Assembly (NCBI GenBank): GCA_015179025.1
Contig: WHUX01000090.1
Span: forward strand, 124,001 to 188,000
Direction of reading: 5' to 3'
Source: Terfezia claveryi
Lineage: Eukaryota; Ascomycota; Pezizomycetes; Pezizales; Pezizaceae
DNA length: 64,000 nucleotides
Shown here in pieces: positions 45,863 to 56,809 of this stretch. The notes below the pieces were generated by a model. That model made no database searches. It was not told the origin of the DNA and saw only the letters and a program-made list of their open reading frames with translations. The translations under genes and the position numbers were made by a program. Positions within the stretch are counted from its first letter, which is position 1, and each line of letters begins with the position of its first letter.

Positions 45863-47332
45863 TTATAAACCCATGGTCCTGTTACACCTCCTCTTAATCC
45901 ACGCCCATGCCCTCCATGCAAACCTCTTCTCACTCAAATAGTCTAGCTTCTCGGGCACTTCCAGCGCCAAACTGATTGTCAGCGGACTATCCGATCTCCC
46001 CTGCCCCTGCTCATATATTATCCTCATCATCTCCTCTCTCTCCTGTGCACTAGTGCCATCAATCTCCTCATCCCCCACCTCAGCGCGGAGCTGCTCTTCC
46101 GCTTGCACCGCCATCGCCTCAACCCTCTTCAGCAGCGCCTTCCTCGCTGCTGGGAGGTGTACTACCCCTTCCCCTGCCTTTCCTCCGCCCAGAGCGATGC
46201 GGACAAAATTCCACATTGCCTCGCCCCCACCGATATCAGCCCCGCGGTAGGATGGTTCGCGTTCTGACAATACGGATATAGTCTGGGAGAGGATTTGGAC
46301 GACCCTTGCCGACGTGGATGTCGAGTAGGTGGTGAGGAGAAAGAGAAGGAAGGACCAGATAGAGGTGTCTGTGGGGTGGAGGAGGGAGTGGTCGAAGTGA
46401 GTTTGGGTAAGGGTGACGAGGGAAGTGGAGTATTGGGAACAGTTGGGATTTGAGGCTGCGTCAGCCGTTGATGGGGTGGGTTTAGGAGGCAGGAGGTGAG
46501 TGAGAATGAATCGGGCGTATTGCCATGCCTAGTAGTAAATCTCAGTTAGCCAGACAACCTTAGACCCCCAACTCTGGGGGTAGAGAATGATATATACGTG
46601 ATAATTCCTAGCATGTATATCCCCTGCCATCTTCACCAAACCCAACTCATACTGTACACTCTTCATCAAATCCTCATGCTCCCTCTTCCCATCCCCTCCA
46701 ACTTCCCCCCCAACAGGTACCTCAAATACCTCTACACTACTCTTCCTCCTCAACCTCCTCAGTCCAAACCTCTTCACCAGCCACTTGCGTAGTGACCACA
46801 ACGTTGGCGACTTTGAATGTTTATCTAACCCCGGTGACGTCAGTAATCCCTCAATTAAGGTAAACTCCGCTTCGATACTCCACTCCGGCACACGCAGCCT
46901 AGCGAGTTCATAGTTACTAATTGAGAAGTACTCTCGGTGGTAGTTCGCCGCGGTGAGGTGCTCTGGGTCAAAGATGAGGAGGACAGTTGCAGCTAGGAGT
47001 TTCCTCCACCGGAGTGGCTCAGGGGAGAAACAGTTGATTGGGGGCAAGGAGTGGAAGAAGATCTCTCGAGCGATGATCACGGCTTGGATTAGGGATTTTC
47101 TCGGAATGCCGAGGTGTGGGTGATTGATGAGGAGGGGCCATGAGGAGGATGTGGGGTCGGTGGTGATGGGTGGGGCGGAGGGGATTAGTGCAGGTGGGAG
47201 TATTTCGAGTTGTGGACGGAGAGGAGTAGGATTAGATGGGTGGAGGAAAGAGGTGAGGTGAGCGTAGATTTGCTGGGGGTTGGGTGGGGGAAGATTCATG
47301 CGGGTTGACGCTGATGGGCAGTCGTCGGGCAT
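45863..47332 (-). CDS. PTAR1-like protein prenyltransferase alpha-subunit repeat protein
   Basis: Two exons (47332-46598 and 46528-45863) join in frame to 466 residues across a 69-nt intron. The junction creates ARNYHAWQYARFIL, the R/K-N-Y-H-x-W repeat signature of protein prenyltransferase alpha subunits; further helices precede and follow it, including a C-terminal FAWRAWAWIKR. The long Pro-rich N-terminus and the number of repeats fit PTAR1 rather than Ram2 or Bet4. In animals PTAR1 pairs with RABGGTB as geranylgeranyltransferase III; whether that holds in fungi is inference. Acts in the cytosol. The start at 47332 has further Met codons downstream at residue 12. A micro-insertion lies 20 bp upstream of the start codon. 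Confidence 0.7.
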
Positions 47333-47361
47333 GGTGGGTGTTCGCTCTCATGCGTTTACAA

Positions 47362-47371
47362 TACCAGACTA
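47362..47371. mobile_element. 10-bp micro-insertion with perfect 9-bp direct repeats
   Basis: TACCAGACTA lies between perfect copies of CGTTTACAA (47353-47361 and 47372-47380). CCAGACTA is the complement of the TAGTCTGG terminus. It sits about 30 bp upstream of the PTAR1-like start codon, so it would fall in the leader or core promoter. Confidence 0.6.
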
Positions 47372-47601
47372 CGTTTACAAGGGAGCTTCACTGCAGCGGA
47401 TTCACAGCTTCATCTAGTAGGGGAGACTGCAATTTTTATTTCTACAAACACAGCGAAGGATAAATAACAAAATAGTACTTCGCTTACAGAAACACAGCGG
47501 TTTTTATACTATATCAGTGGTCTAAATGCCAGTTGCAGCTTTCAACAGACCAGCTCATATTAAGTAATCCATGACAACTCATAGCGATGGATGCTCCACA
47601 A

Positions 47602-49342
47602 TTACTTCTTCCCCTTAGTCTCCTTTGCTGCCTTTTGGCGAGCCCTGGCAGCCTTCTCCTTCGGTGCAGGGGCTTCCTTCACAGGCTTCTCCGCGTTAGC
47701 CTGCTTGGATGTTTTCTCCTTTGGCGCGGGTGCTTCCTTAACAGGCTTCTCTTTTTTCTCAGCAACGGGCTTCTCAGCCTTAGCCCTCTTCTCCCCTTTT
47801 CCCTCTTTCTTCTTCTTCTTCCCCTTTGGCGCGTTATCCACTTCCTCCTTCTCAGCGTCTACTTCTGATGCTGCCTCAATAGCCTTAGGCGCCTGAACAG
47901 CTGGCTCTTCTAGAACCGGTACCACCGCTTCGACCTGCTTCACTGGCTCATATTTATAATCGATTCCCAAACTCTTCAACTTATTCTCCCTCGCCTTCCT
48001 CCTCCTGTCCTCCCTCTTTTCTAACTTCTCCCACTCCTCCACGGTCCTCTTCTTCTCCAACTGTCGCTGCTTGACATCGCCCCATGGGATCGGCTTGAAC
48101 CTCTTGTTTGCACCCTTAAATAGAGCCTCCACATCCTTAATATCACTTCGGGGGATTAACTTGCACTTCAAGATGTGTCCGAAGAGCAGGTAGTTATCCA
48201 TTGTCTCGGCAACAATAGCAGCGGCTTCGGAGTCGGCAAATTCAATGAAGGCGTAGTGTTTTGAGCGTCCGGTCTTTTTATTTCGGGAGAGACGGAGGCG
48301 GAGGATAGTTCCGAATTGGGAGAAGTAAGCACGCATTTCGTGCTCATAGAAACCATGGGGAATGCGTCCCAGGTAGATGTATCCTGGAGTGACACCGGAA
48401 GCCTAAGGGGTCATGTCAATTCAGGATTGTAAATTGGGAACGGGTGTTGCGGGGTGGTATACCTTCTTGTTGCTCCTCGCAGCAATTTTCTGCTTCACAT
48501 CCGGAATAGAAAGATTCCTGAACTCCTTATTCTTCACTGCCGCAATAGCAACGTCCTCCGGCTCCTCCTCATCATCCGAAGACTCGAAACCCTTGAGAAG
48601 CGTAGCAGTTTGATCATCTTCTTCTTCGTCCGCCGAGTCTAGCTCTGAACCAGACCCTTTCCCATTCAATGCATTCTCAACCTCCGGCTCCGAATCGCTA
48701 TGTAGGGAAATCTCATCACCAGACGCAGAAACCTTCGCCTTCCTGGGCTTCTTGGTGACAGCCTTCTCTTTCTTCTCCTGATCTGGCATTTTGACCTTCT
48801 CCTCCGCAGAAGGGGCAGCATCAATCTTAGCCCTCTTCACAACCTTCTCCTTTTTCCCAGAATCCTTCCTGTCAGCCGCTTTCTTTGCTGCACCACCCTT
48901 TTTCCCAGCCGCCCTTGCCTCATCTGCGTGGAGCTTGTCCCAGCCTCCATCACTCTCCTCCCCTTCGTCGCCGGAATAGAAATTTGCTGCGCGCTTACGG
49001 GAAGCAACTTTCTTCTCTTCAGTCTTGTTCTCGGTTTTCTTCTCCGCAGGCCTAGCTTTCTCCTTCTCCTTCTCCTTTTCCACAGCCTTTGTCTTGGGAC
49101 CAGCAGGGGGTTTCAGATTCTCTGGGGCAGGGGGAGGAGCAGCCTTTGCTGATTCAGAGCGAGTGGAGCGTCGAAGGGAAGTTGGTACTTCAGTGGCCTT
49201 TTTTGTCTTTTTCGACAACGGGGAAGTCGTTGGGGCTGCTAGAGTGGACACCGGTAGTTAGCATTGAGGCAGAATAAGTAGCTGGCATTGATCATGATAG
49301 CAAGTTGGTGTAAGCTGTACCTTTTCGCTTGTCGGCAGGCAT
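47602..49342 (-). CDS. NOP15: Nop15-like RRM protein of ribosome biogenesis
   Basis: Three exons (49342-49321, 49238-48463, 48402-47602) join in frame to 532 residues. The N-terminal ~265 residues are a highly charged, Lys/Glu/Ser-rich nuclear region. The RRM begins at the second junction: GYIYLGRIPHGFYEHEMRAY (RNP2) and GRSKHYAFIEFADSE (RNP1), followed by YLLFGHILKCKLIP and the WGDVKQRQLEKKRTVEEWEKL helix typical of Nop15/NIFK. Role by family: pre-60S particle assembly and ITS2 processing in the nucleolus. The C-terminus repeats KPVKEAPAPKEK twice and ends in a Lys-rich tail. The first exon codes for only seven residues (MPADKRK); an alternative start at 49251 inside the intron would need no first exon. 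Confidence 0.85.
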
Positions 49343-50277
49343 TGTGAATGGAGTTGGTGGTGCGAGAAACTGGTTAAGGCAGAAGTTTACGTGAACCAAA
49401 TTTTCGTGATTGTTGGTTGTAAATCTTGGCGGTCTACAAGGGCCAAGTCATATTGCGTGGTCACGTGCTTGCGGTACGGTAAGCTGCTTAAGGTTCGATG
49501 ACTTTTGGAATGCATCCCTCGAATTCTATGTAGATTTATTATTATTTTATTATTTTAATATTTACCACCCACCTACATGTACTTCACCATAGCTAGAAAG
49601 AAACTTGAAGTTTAGTTTGGCGGGCACCGGCCTCTCGTAGCTTGAAGTTCTTCCCCTCTCCCGCCATTCGCTGAAACTTGGCAACAGACCACGTTTACTC
49701 CCAAAACTCTTGCCCCAGTGGTCACATTATCATCCCACCCCAACCATCAGCCCATCTGTCTCGTCCCATTTAATCCCCCACCTGAATCGACTGTCGCCTG
49801 CTGTACCGGGCATTTAGGCTTTGCATGGGACGGTGTATCGTACATACAAGCGAGGAAGTGAGAATCAAAGACCGACCAAGCGACCGATTAGGTACCAATG
49901 AGAGGCTGGAGAATGAGATATTGTTAAGGCCAGTCCGGACGGGTTTACTTTCTTACGCCTCTTAAGCCTACCGTTCTGCTGGAATTTTACTCCTTGAGCT
50001 TCTCTGCTGTCACATTTTGCAGGACCGTCGATCTTGCTGGAAAAGAGTGCAAGCACTGGCAGCACAAGAGAATAGGATAGGATTGCTGCAAGGTACCGAC
50101 TCTGTTTTGTTTTAGCGAGGGACTGGACTGCGGAAACCTAGCACGAGTTTGAGGAAGAAAAAAGGGAAGTTTTATCGAATACATACCGACTTTGATACAC
50201 GACCCCACCCTCAGTTGGGTCCATAGCCAGTATCCCAGAACCCGCTCATACTCTTACCATCTCCGATCATCACGATC
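49343..50277. other. Divergent promoter region of NOP15 and GET1
   Basis: Upstream of both genes. A 66- to 73-codon pair of minus frames (49865-50208) is not convincing. GCGTGGTCACGTGC (49453-49467) includes a CACGTG E-box, a common ribosome-biogenesis promoter element. Confidence 0.4.
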
Positions 50278-51032
50278 ATGCTCCCCCTAGCCATCCTCGT
50301 CCTCGCCATAACCACCTTCTCATACCTCCTCAACACAGTCTTCCCAGATCTCCTAACCGACATAGTAACTAACCCCTTGTCCTGCACCTTTATCTCGGGC
50401 AGCTAGGTAGCTAACCTCTCACAGCTATGGTACACATACACCTCCCTCATCCCTTCCAAAATCTCCTCCCAAGTCGCCGAACAGCAAAATCTCCGCGTGG
50501 AAGTCTTCCGATTGAAGAAAGACCTACGAACCACTTCCGCCCAAGACGAATTCGCAAAATGGGCTAAACTTCGGAGGAATCATGATGCGAAAGTTGCAAG
50601 GCTAGAAGTTCTAAGTGAGTAGCATTCCTTCCACCCCCTTCCCCAGACTATCCGGCTTACTCCCTCCCCACAGACTCCGAAATCTCCTCTACCCGTCTCA
50701 AATTCACCTCGCAAACCCGTATACTCCGCTTCCTCCTCACCACCGGCTTTCGCATTGGTGTCCAAATCTACTACTTCAAATCCCCTGTGTTCTACATTCC
50801 CAAAGGATGGGTTCCGGGATACTTTGAATTACTCCTCGCATTCCCCAAGGCCCCTAGAGGCAGCGTAAGCGTGCAGGCCTGGGCGTTGGCGTGTGGGACT
50901 GTGGTGGAGTTGGTGGTGGGGAAGGTCCTCATTGGAGGGGTAGGGGGGTTGGTGAAGAATGCGACGGAGAAGAAGAGGAGACAGAGGATTAAGTTGGAGG
51001 CGGAGAAGGAGATGGGGAAGAAGAAGGAGTAA
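50278..51032 (+). CDS. GET1: Get1/WRB-like receptor subunit for tail-anchored protein insertion
   Basis: Three exons (50278-50364, 50425-50614, 50674-51032) join in frame to 211 residues. An N-terminal membrane span (LPLAILVLAITTFSYLLNTV) is followed by a cytosolic coiled coil (VEVFRLKKDLRTTSAQDEFA and KWAKLRRNHDAKVARLE), then two more spans including FRIGVQIYYFKSPVFYIPKG and a Lys/Glu tail. The DEFAKWAKLRR segment is the most conserved part of Get1/WRB, which with Get2 docks the Get3 ATPase at the ER. The first intron removes a TAG stop at 50404-50406. Start chosen as the Met directly before the first membrane span. Confidence 0.9.
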
Positions 51033-54000
51033 GTTTTATGTGAAAATGTAAACAAGAGAAACTCCTCAGCTAAGGAGAAAATTAGTGGTGCTGTAGGGGT
51101 ATAGATTTGGGATTGGTGTCTGGTGTTGTACGCTTTTTATGAGTAAAACTGTTTTCGTGCGTCGTTAAAGTGATGATGGTTCTTTTATTTTGTGGTTAAA
51201 TTACATATAATATTTGGTTAGCCACGAATAACTAATGCATGTTATGTCACTGAAGCTTTTAAGTCTGCTTTTGACTGTTTTCGTTCAGCCGTGAATCCTC
51301 TAGGTGGGTGAGGAACCTGTGGAGCCTGGACAATTTGAACACACATCGGACCACTCCGTTGATTTACGCCTCACCGTGGTATTCGTGTACTCTAGTCTGA
51401 GGTTATTCAAATTTATGCTGGCAATCTACTAGCCTAGCATTCTTTCTTGCAGTTTAGGAAATATAGAGGCTGGGAGAGTATGGAGAGAGTGGGGCAGGCA
51501 GGAGAGTGAAGTTCATCGCCTCGAATTATATTAAGAACTTGATGAGCGAGTTTCTCGGCCGCAGTGGATAGCCCTCCTACTGGCCAAAATTTGCACGGGA
51601 GAGTAGCAATTTATATACCGAAGTAGTCCCACTTTGTTCGTCATTCTGATCATAACTGCTTCCAACTTTATAATTCACGGACACGTGGTCCAGAGACTTT
51701 CATAACCCCACAATTATGAGACTACCGGTAAGACCCTCCTGGATATTTTACATTCCTCCTTGTTTTCTTGTTTCTCATCAATAGTTCGAATTCTGTTTTC
51801 ACGACTTTTAATCTGCAATCAGTTTGAGTCCATGCCTTTGTACCTACCACCGCTTTTAATGCGCATTGTCGCATTAGGACTTCAATGACCGGATATTAGC
51901 TGGAGTTTGTAGAACTAGATACCTGAATGGCTTTGGGGTTGAGACTCGGTCCCTTTCCACGAACGAGGGCTGGTACGAGAATCCTTGGACCAACCACTTT
52001 TTTTTTTCTTTTTAAAAAAGGTCTATACGTCTATGCAGCATAATGCTATGAGACGGAGGAAAGACACAACTATCCTTGCCTGAGTGGCATTGTTGGTGTA
52101 CCATTCTATGTTGTGTATGTACAGTGCATTATTCTTTATGTTCTAGGACATCACGGCCTAGGAGGGTCCTATAACCACTCATTCTCGATAAAAGAGCGGG
52201 AACAATCGTCTTTCACCATCTGCCAAAACAGGGAAAGACACTTTACAGGACAACGTTCCGCAATGCTAGGTACCAGCGACAACCCCGAGTATACATGCAA
52301 CGACTGGATTAATTGTATCTTATCTCACCTACTCCCTGGGTGTTCTCGTACCCAGACTCTAGCCTCCTAGAGTCTTGGCACGAGAACACTCCCTGGGCTC
52401 GAACTACTGTTATCGGACAATCGGCATCCTCAAGCAAAGAGCACTCCGGTGAACTCGGTGAGGATAGTAAGCATATCGGAAATAGGTAAAATCGTAGAAG
52501 ATGCAGCAGCGGATCTGGCATGACGTGGGACCATGGTAGGGACTGGCGGAAGAAGAGGGTGCACTTAGGAGTGAATTTACGGAGTAAGAGAAGGCATAGA
52601 CCGTTTTAAAGATTAAATGAAATGTGTGCCGAATTTCAGGCACCGTGGGCAATGAAGTAAATAGATGTGGGCAAATACTCCCGGAGCTAGATGGTTACGA
52701 TACAACTAGACTAATATGATGCCCATTCGGAAGAGCAGGTACATCTGGTAAGGGAGGCGGCGAGGTGAACATATCAGCATAGCGGGTAGCGGTTCACAGA
52801 AGGTATCAGAGCTCTCGGGAATAACAGTGCTGGAGGAGCAATATAAATGCAAATGCTAAGAAGGTTTGGTGGGCGACCTCTGTGTATAGACGGTTCCATA
52901 ACAGAGCCACGGAACACAGCAGAGAACTTTTTTTAAGGGCAGCAGGCCTGACACCCGAGCTCCACTCTGTCTTCCTCTGCTCATTTTTTTTTGGACCTTT
53001 TCATGCTGCAAATTGCCCTCAATTCGACGTCTTTTCTCTTTGCAATATCTCTTCCTACTTGCTTGTATCTATATCAGACTGTAGGGAATATAGAAGAAGT
53101 CTTTCCAGAGCATCAATAGTGACTTGCGTGGTGCGTGGGGAGGCTCAGACTCCGGATCTTCATTCCCAGCTGATTGCGTATGCGGTCCTCAATATCTTCA
53201 TCTATGACTACTGATATTGAAGCTTGTCAAATTCTCCGTATGCAGGTCAATAGGCTGCAGCCTAAAAAAGAATATGACTAATACCATTTTGGTAGTCAAT
53301 ACTGAAATGGGTTAGGGTTCATCTGAACATCCGGTCCGAATATATCGAGCCTCTGAATATTACTAGGGTAGTCAAAGGACCAAAACACTAGAAGAGTGTA
53401 TTGACTTACTTGTCCGCCGATATTGACATGAAAGTACGTGCATTTATTACGTATACAGGAACAGGAATTCCGGCATTCTATTGAAAAGGCAAAGACACAT
53501 GATATTGGAACCTCGGGGATTCCTATAAAAGGATCCCCAATCCTACCCTCTTATATTATCTCTCTTTACGCAACGTCCTGTGCTGAATACAACACGTTCC
53601 TCCTGAAACCTCATTGACATATTCATTTACCTATATCATAGACCAAATCATAGCAGCGCTCCTTGGGACCCGTCCATTAGGTCACCGACCTATTACCCCG
53701 TTACATTATAGATGCTCGGGATTCATCTGTCTTAATGGCACATACACAATTATTCCGGATGATTAGGGTGCCTGCCGGAGGTTAACCAATTCCCATGTTT
53801 GGTTTCCTGTTAGTGATTAGAATTCTTCATCGCAGGCCTTTTTCCAGTGGTTGGCTTGTAGGGACTTCACAGGCGCTTTGTAGCTTCAAGGGACCTAAGA
53901 GTTTAATTTCACTAGAGCATCGTAATCCAGGTCGGTTGTATCTAGGACTGGATCATTGTGATCCAGATCGATTGTATCTAGGCTGATTAATTTCGGGGTG

Positions 54001-54779
54001 TCCTTGTGTAGTATTTCTTCACATTCCTTGTTGCGGATAACTAGGGCATAGAGTTGAGTGATGGTTATATTTTGGTGCTCGTCATCCAGGTATGGACCAT
54101 GGTTTCAACGATGTTGTCCTCATCTTCTGAAATATCATCAAGGGGTTCACCAAAGATACTCTGTCTAATAGGCAAGCCTCCTTTCGAGAACTTTTTCATG
54201 ACCAAGGATTTTTTCAAAGAAGACGGCATCTCAGTATTCAATCATCGCATCACCTTTAATATCAAAGAGATGGAACATGTTTTCTGTATCATGCTAACCC
54301 ATATGCATACATTCTTTGCTGTGAGGGTCCAGTCTCTTTCTCTTCTTGTTCGGTATATATGCATATACCCTGCAACCCCAAATTCAGATGTGCCAAGGTA
54401 AAGTTTTATGCCTTGCAGGCCTCATATGGAGTCATTCTCAGGTTTAGTCCTAAGGCAGAAGGTTTGCAATTACCGAGATAAGTGGCGCACAAGACAGCCT
54501 GTCCCAGAAGTCTAGTCAAAGGTTTGTATATTAAAGCATTGCTGAAGCAGAGTAACTGTCATACGATAGTATACTTCTGCATCCCCTTTCATCTCCACCG
54601 AGCTGTATAGTTGTGTTGTGGTATGCTCTATATCTTATGTTAGCTATATCTGGAAGTCCTTATCGAGCCATTCTCCACCTCCATCCACATGAAGGCGCTT
54701 ACTCTGTATCTTGCAATCATATTGACATTCAACCTTAGCTTTCTATTCTTTGAATATATTGGGAGCTGTTACCTTCTTC
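51033..54779. other. Long gene-poor spacer
   Basis: About 3.7 kb with no recognised gene. It holds the 48-bp hairpin element at 52341-52388. The right part (from ~53800) may already belong to the copia remnant, since minus-strand pol-like fragments become visible there, but too decayed to assign. The 110-codon plus-strand frame at 52882-53214 is not convincing. Confidence 0.5.
52341..52388. mobile_element. 48-bp hairpin element with 9-bp target duplication
   Basis: The element starts TGTTCTCGTACCCAGACTCT and ends with a near-perfect complement finishing ACGAGAACA; arms pair over about 22 bases with two mismatches and a 4-base loop. Perfect direct repeats CTCCCTGGG lie at 52332-52340 and 52389-52397. 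Parts of the right arm (GTCTTGGCAYGAGA) recur at 43414 and 45398, so it belongs to a dispersed family. Confidence 0.7.
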
Positions 54780-56340
54780 TACTTAGGTAGACCCATTTGA
54801 ATCTGGATTTACTACAGACCATGCGGCAAATGTATTAGTATTCCCAAAAGTACGGGACATGTATGGGTTTACACAAGTCAGCATGTATTATTTCTAGGTT
54901 CACTTGAGGGGGTTTTGCTGGCATTTGGGAGATCCTCCTTCGTTGATTTGCCTTAACGCAATCGTCATAATCTAGTTTGTGTTTTCGAGGTTCCCTGAAT
55001 TCTATACTATTAGCAAGTTTTGGAACGGAATTATTATTTCTTATTGTATGGCCTAATTAACGGTGCCAGACTTCTAGTCGTTGAATCTCGGTTCGAAGTT
55101 TTACTATGTATGAACTTTGTATTGGTTTCGCAAGGGCTTGTTGTGGGAATGATACAAATCTGTAGGGCTAGTTGTTGGTAGAAATTCTTCCAGGTAATAA
55201 ACAAAATTTTCTCTATTTGCAATACTCACAGTGCTCCCAGCTTTAATATATAGCATTTGCCATTTCTCAAGGAGAATTCCAGGCCTTTTGCTTCGAGTTG
55301 TCCAATGGAAATCAGATGCGTACTAGGAAGATCAGGGATACATACATAACATCAGCAATACATATGGTCCCACACGATAATTCCAGTACCAAGTCCCCCT
55401 TTGCGGTAGCATAGATATTTTGTTGGCGGTTTCCACTGGAGTAGGTTTGGTATTCTGGGTATTGCATAGGATTTGTAGATTGCTTGTATAGTGGTTGGAG
55501 GCATCATCCAGTGTATTTACCTTTAACCAACCAAATTCCAGCAGCACTCATCAATACATGCAAGGTTAATGACACCAGTGATGTTGATTCCAATAGGGAT
55601 ACTTCGTACAGCCTTTGCCTGGTTCTTTTGCTTGCGCTTGTAATTAGTGTCTGGGTATCGGAGGATGAAGAAGAGGATGACTCTTCTTTCTCTGAGTAAT
55701 GTTACCTAATACGGCGTTTGGCCTTGGATATTCTATTCTCCTTCTCCATCCGTTGATTACCTGTACTTCTCTCCTATTCTCCCGTTATTCTGTTCTTTGA
55801 TTGGGTTCAGGAATGCATTTATCCAACAAATGCTTATATCATGGTTGGATAGCCCACATTCTGCTTGCTTCGTCCGGTGTTTTCGGTATGTTTTTCTTTG
55901 TACTCCATCGAGGCTGTTGCTGCGTAAGCCACCAGAGCTGGCTGTATGAGTGTGGTGTGGGTATTGGTATGGCATGGTGTTGTTGTTGTTGTAGGGTCTT
56001 TGGGGGAGGGCTTTTCGTCTTTGAATTACGGTCCAGGTTCTGATTACTGACACCCTCACCCAAGGTATTTTAGGTCTGTTGCTGCTGCTTGATGAACGAC
56101 AAGACCGGTTGATCTGCTAGTTGATGTAAGCCGTTAAAAGTCATGTTTAGCTGGAATATGTTGGCTGTTGAGGAGATTGGAAAACGTTCCCAAGGGTATT
56201 CCAAGCTTGTCTTGCAGACATGTCATCCGTCACGTCAAAGATGACTGAGTTCCAGGTCTTTGAAAATGCCCACTTATTATCAGATTTTTCCCAAGTGACG
56301 TTGGCATCATGGGGTCGGTCCGATCATGAGAAGAATACGC
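54780..56340 (-). mobile_element. Decayed Ty1/copia retrotransposon remnant
   Basis: Fragments on the minus strand fall in copia order. At ~56335-56170 is a gag-like stretch (NKWAFSKTWNSVIFDV, ARQAWNTLGNVFQ). At ~55400-55260 is the GAG-pre-integrase region (YVCIPDLPSTHLISIGQLEA). At ~54985-54930 is integrase zinc-region sequence (DDCVKANQRRRISQMPAKPP), and at ~54925-54880 the start of the integrase core (LEIIHADLCKPI). Many stops and frameshifts separate the pieces. No LTRs were found, and the reverse transcriptase part is unclear. Coordinates are approximate. Confidence 0.6.
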
Positions 56341-56809
56341 ATATTCTTTCGAATTATGCGTAGCGAGCGGGCGCTCTCCAGTTGTCATTTGAGTCGTCAG
56401 TAGGCATGTACAGTACTTGGCTTGAGCCGCACCTTGTACCCTGCCTTCACTCCTTCACCCTTCACTCCTTTGCTATTCCATCGCAACAATCCTAACCCGA
56501 GCCCGAGACGCGCCGTTTCAGAACTGTACATGTCACACAAATAATACGGAGCTTTTTCCAACGGCTTACTCGGATCAACCTACCTTTTCGCATCTAAAAC
56601 CCGTCTCTTCCTATCTATTGCGACATACTGTTCTTCCTCCTGCCATTGTAATCGAATTAGGCCCATAGTCGAGTCCCACGTGCGCTCAGCCCGTCTCACC
56701 CCCTCCTCTCCCTTCCGCCTCACTCAACCCTGGCCGCCTTCCTACCTACCGGAAGGATATACATACTCGGAAAACTACACCAAAAAATATATTACTCCAA
56801 TAATACATC
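56341..56809. other. Promoter and leader region of the SGF73-like gene
   Basis: Pyrimidine-rich stretches (56440-56480, 56690-56740) precede the start codon at 56810. No other gene is visible. Confidence 0.4.

Noticed and set aside
52882..53214. 110-codon plus-strand ORF
   Set aside because: No domain, poor codon character, no splice partner.
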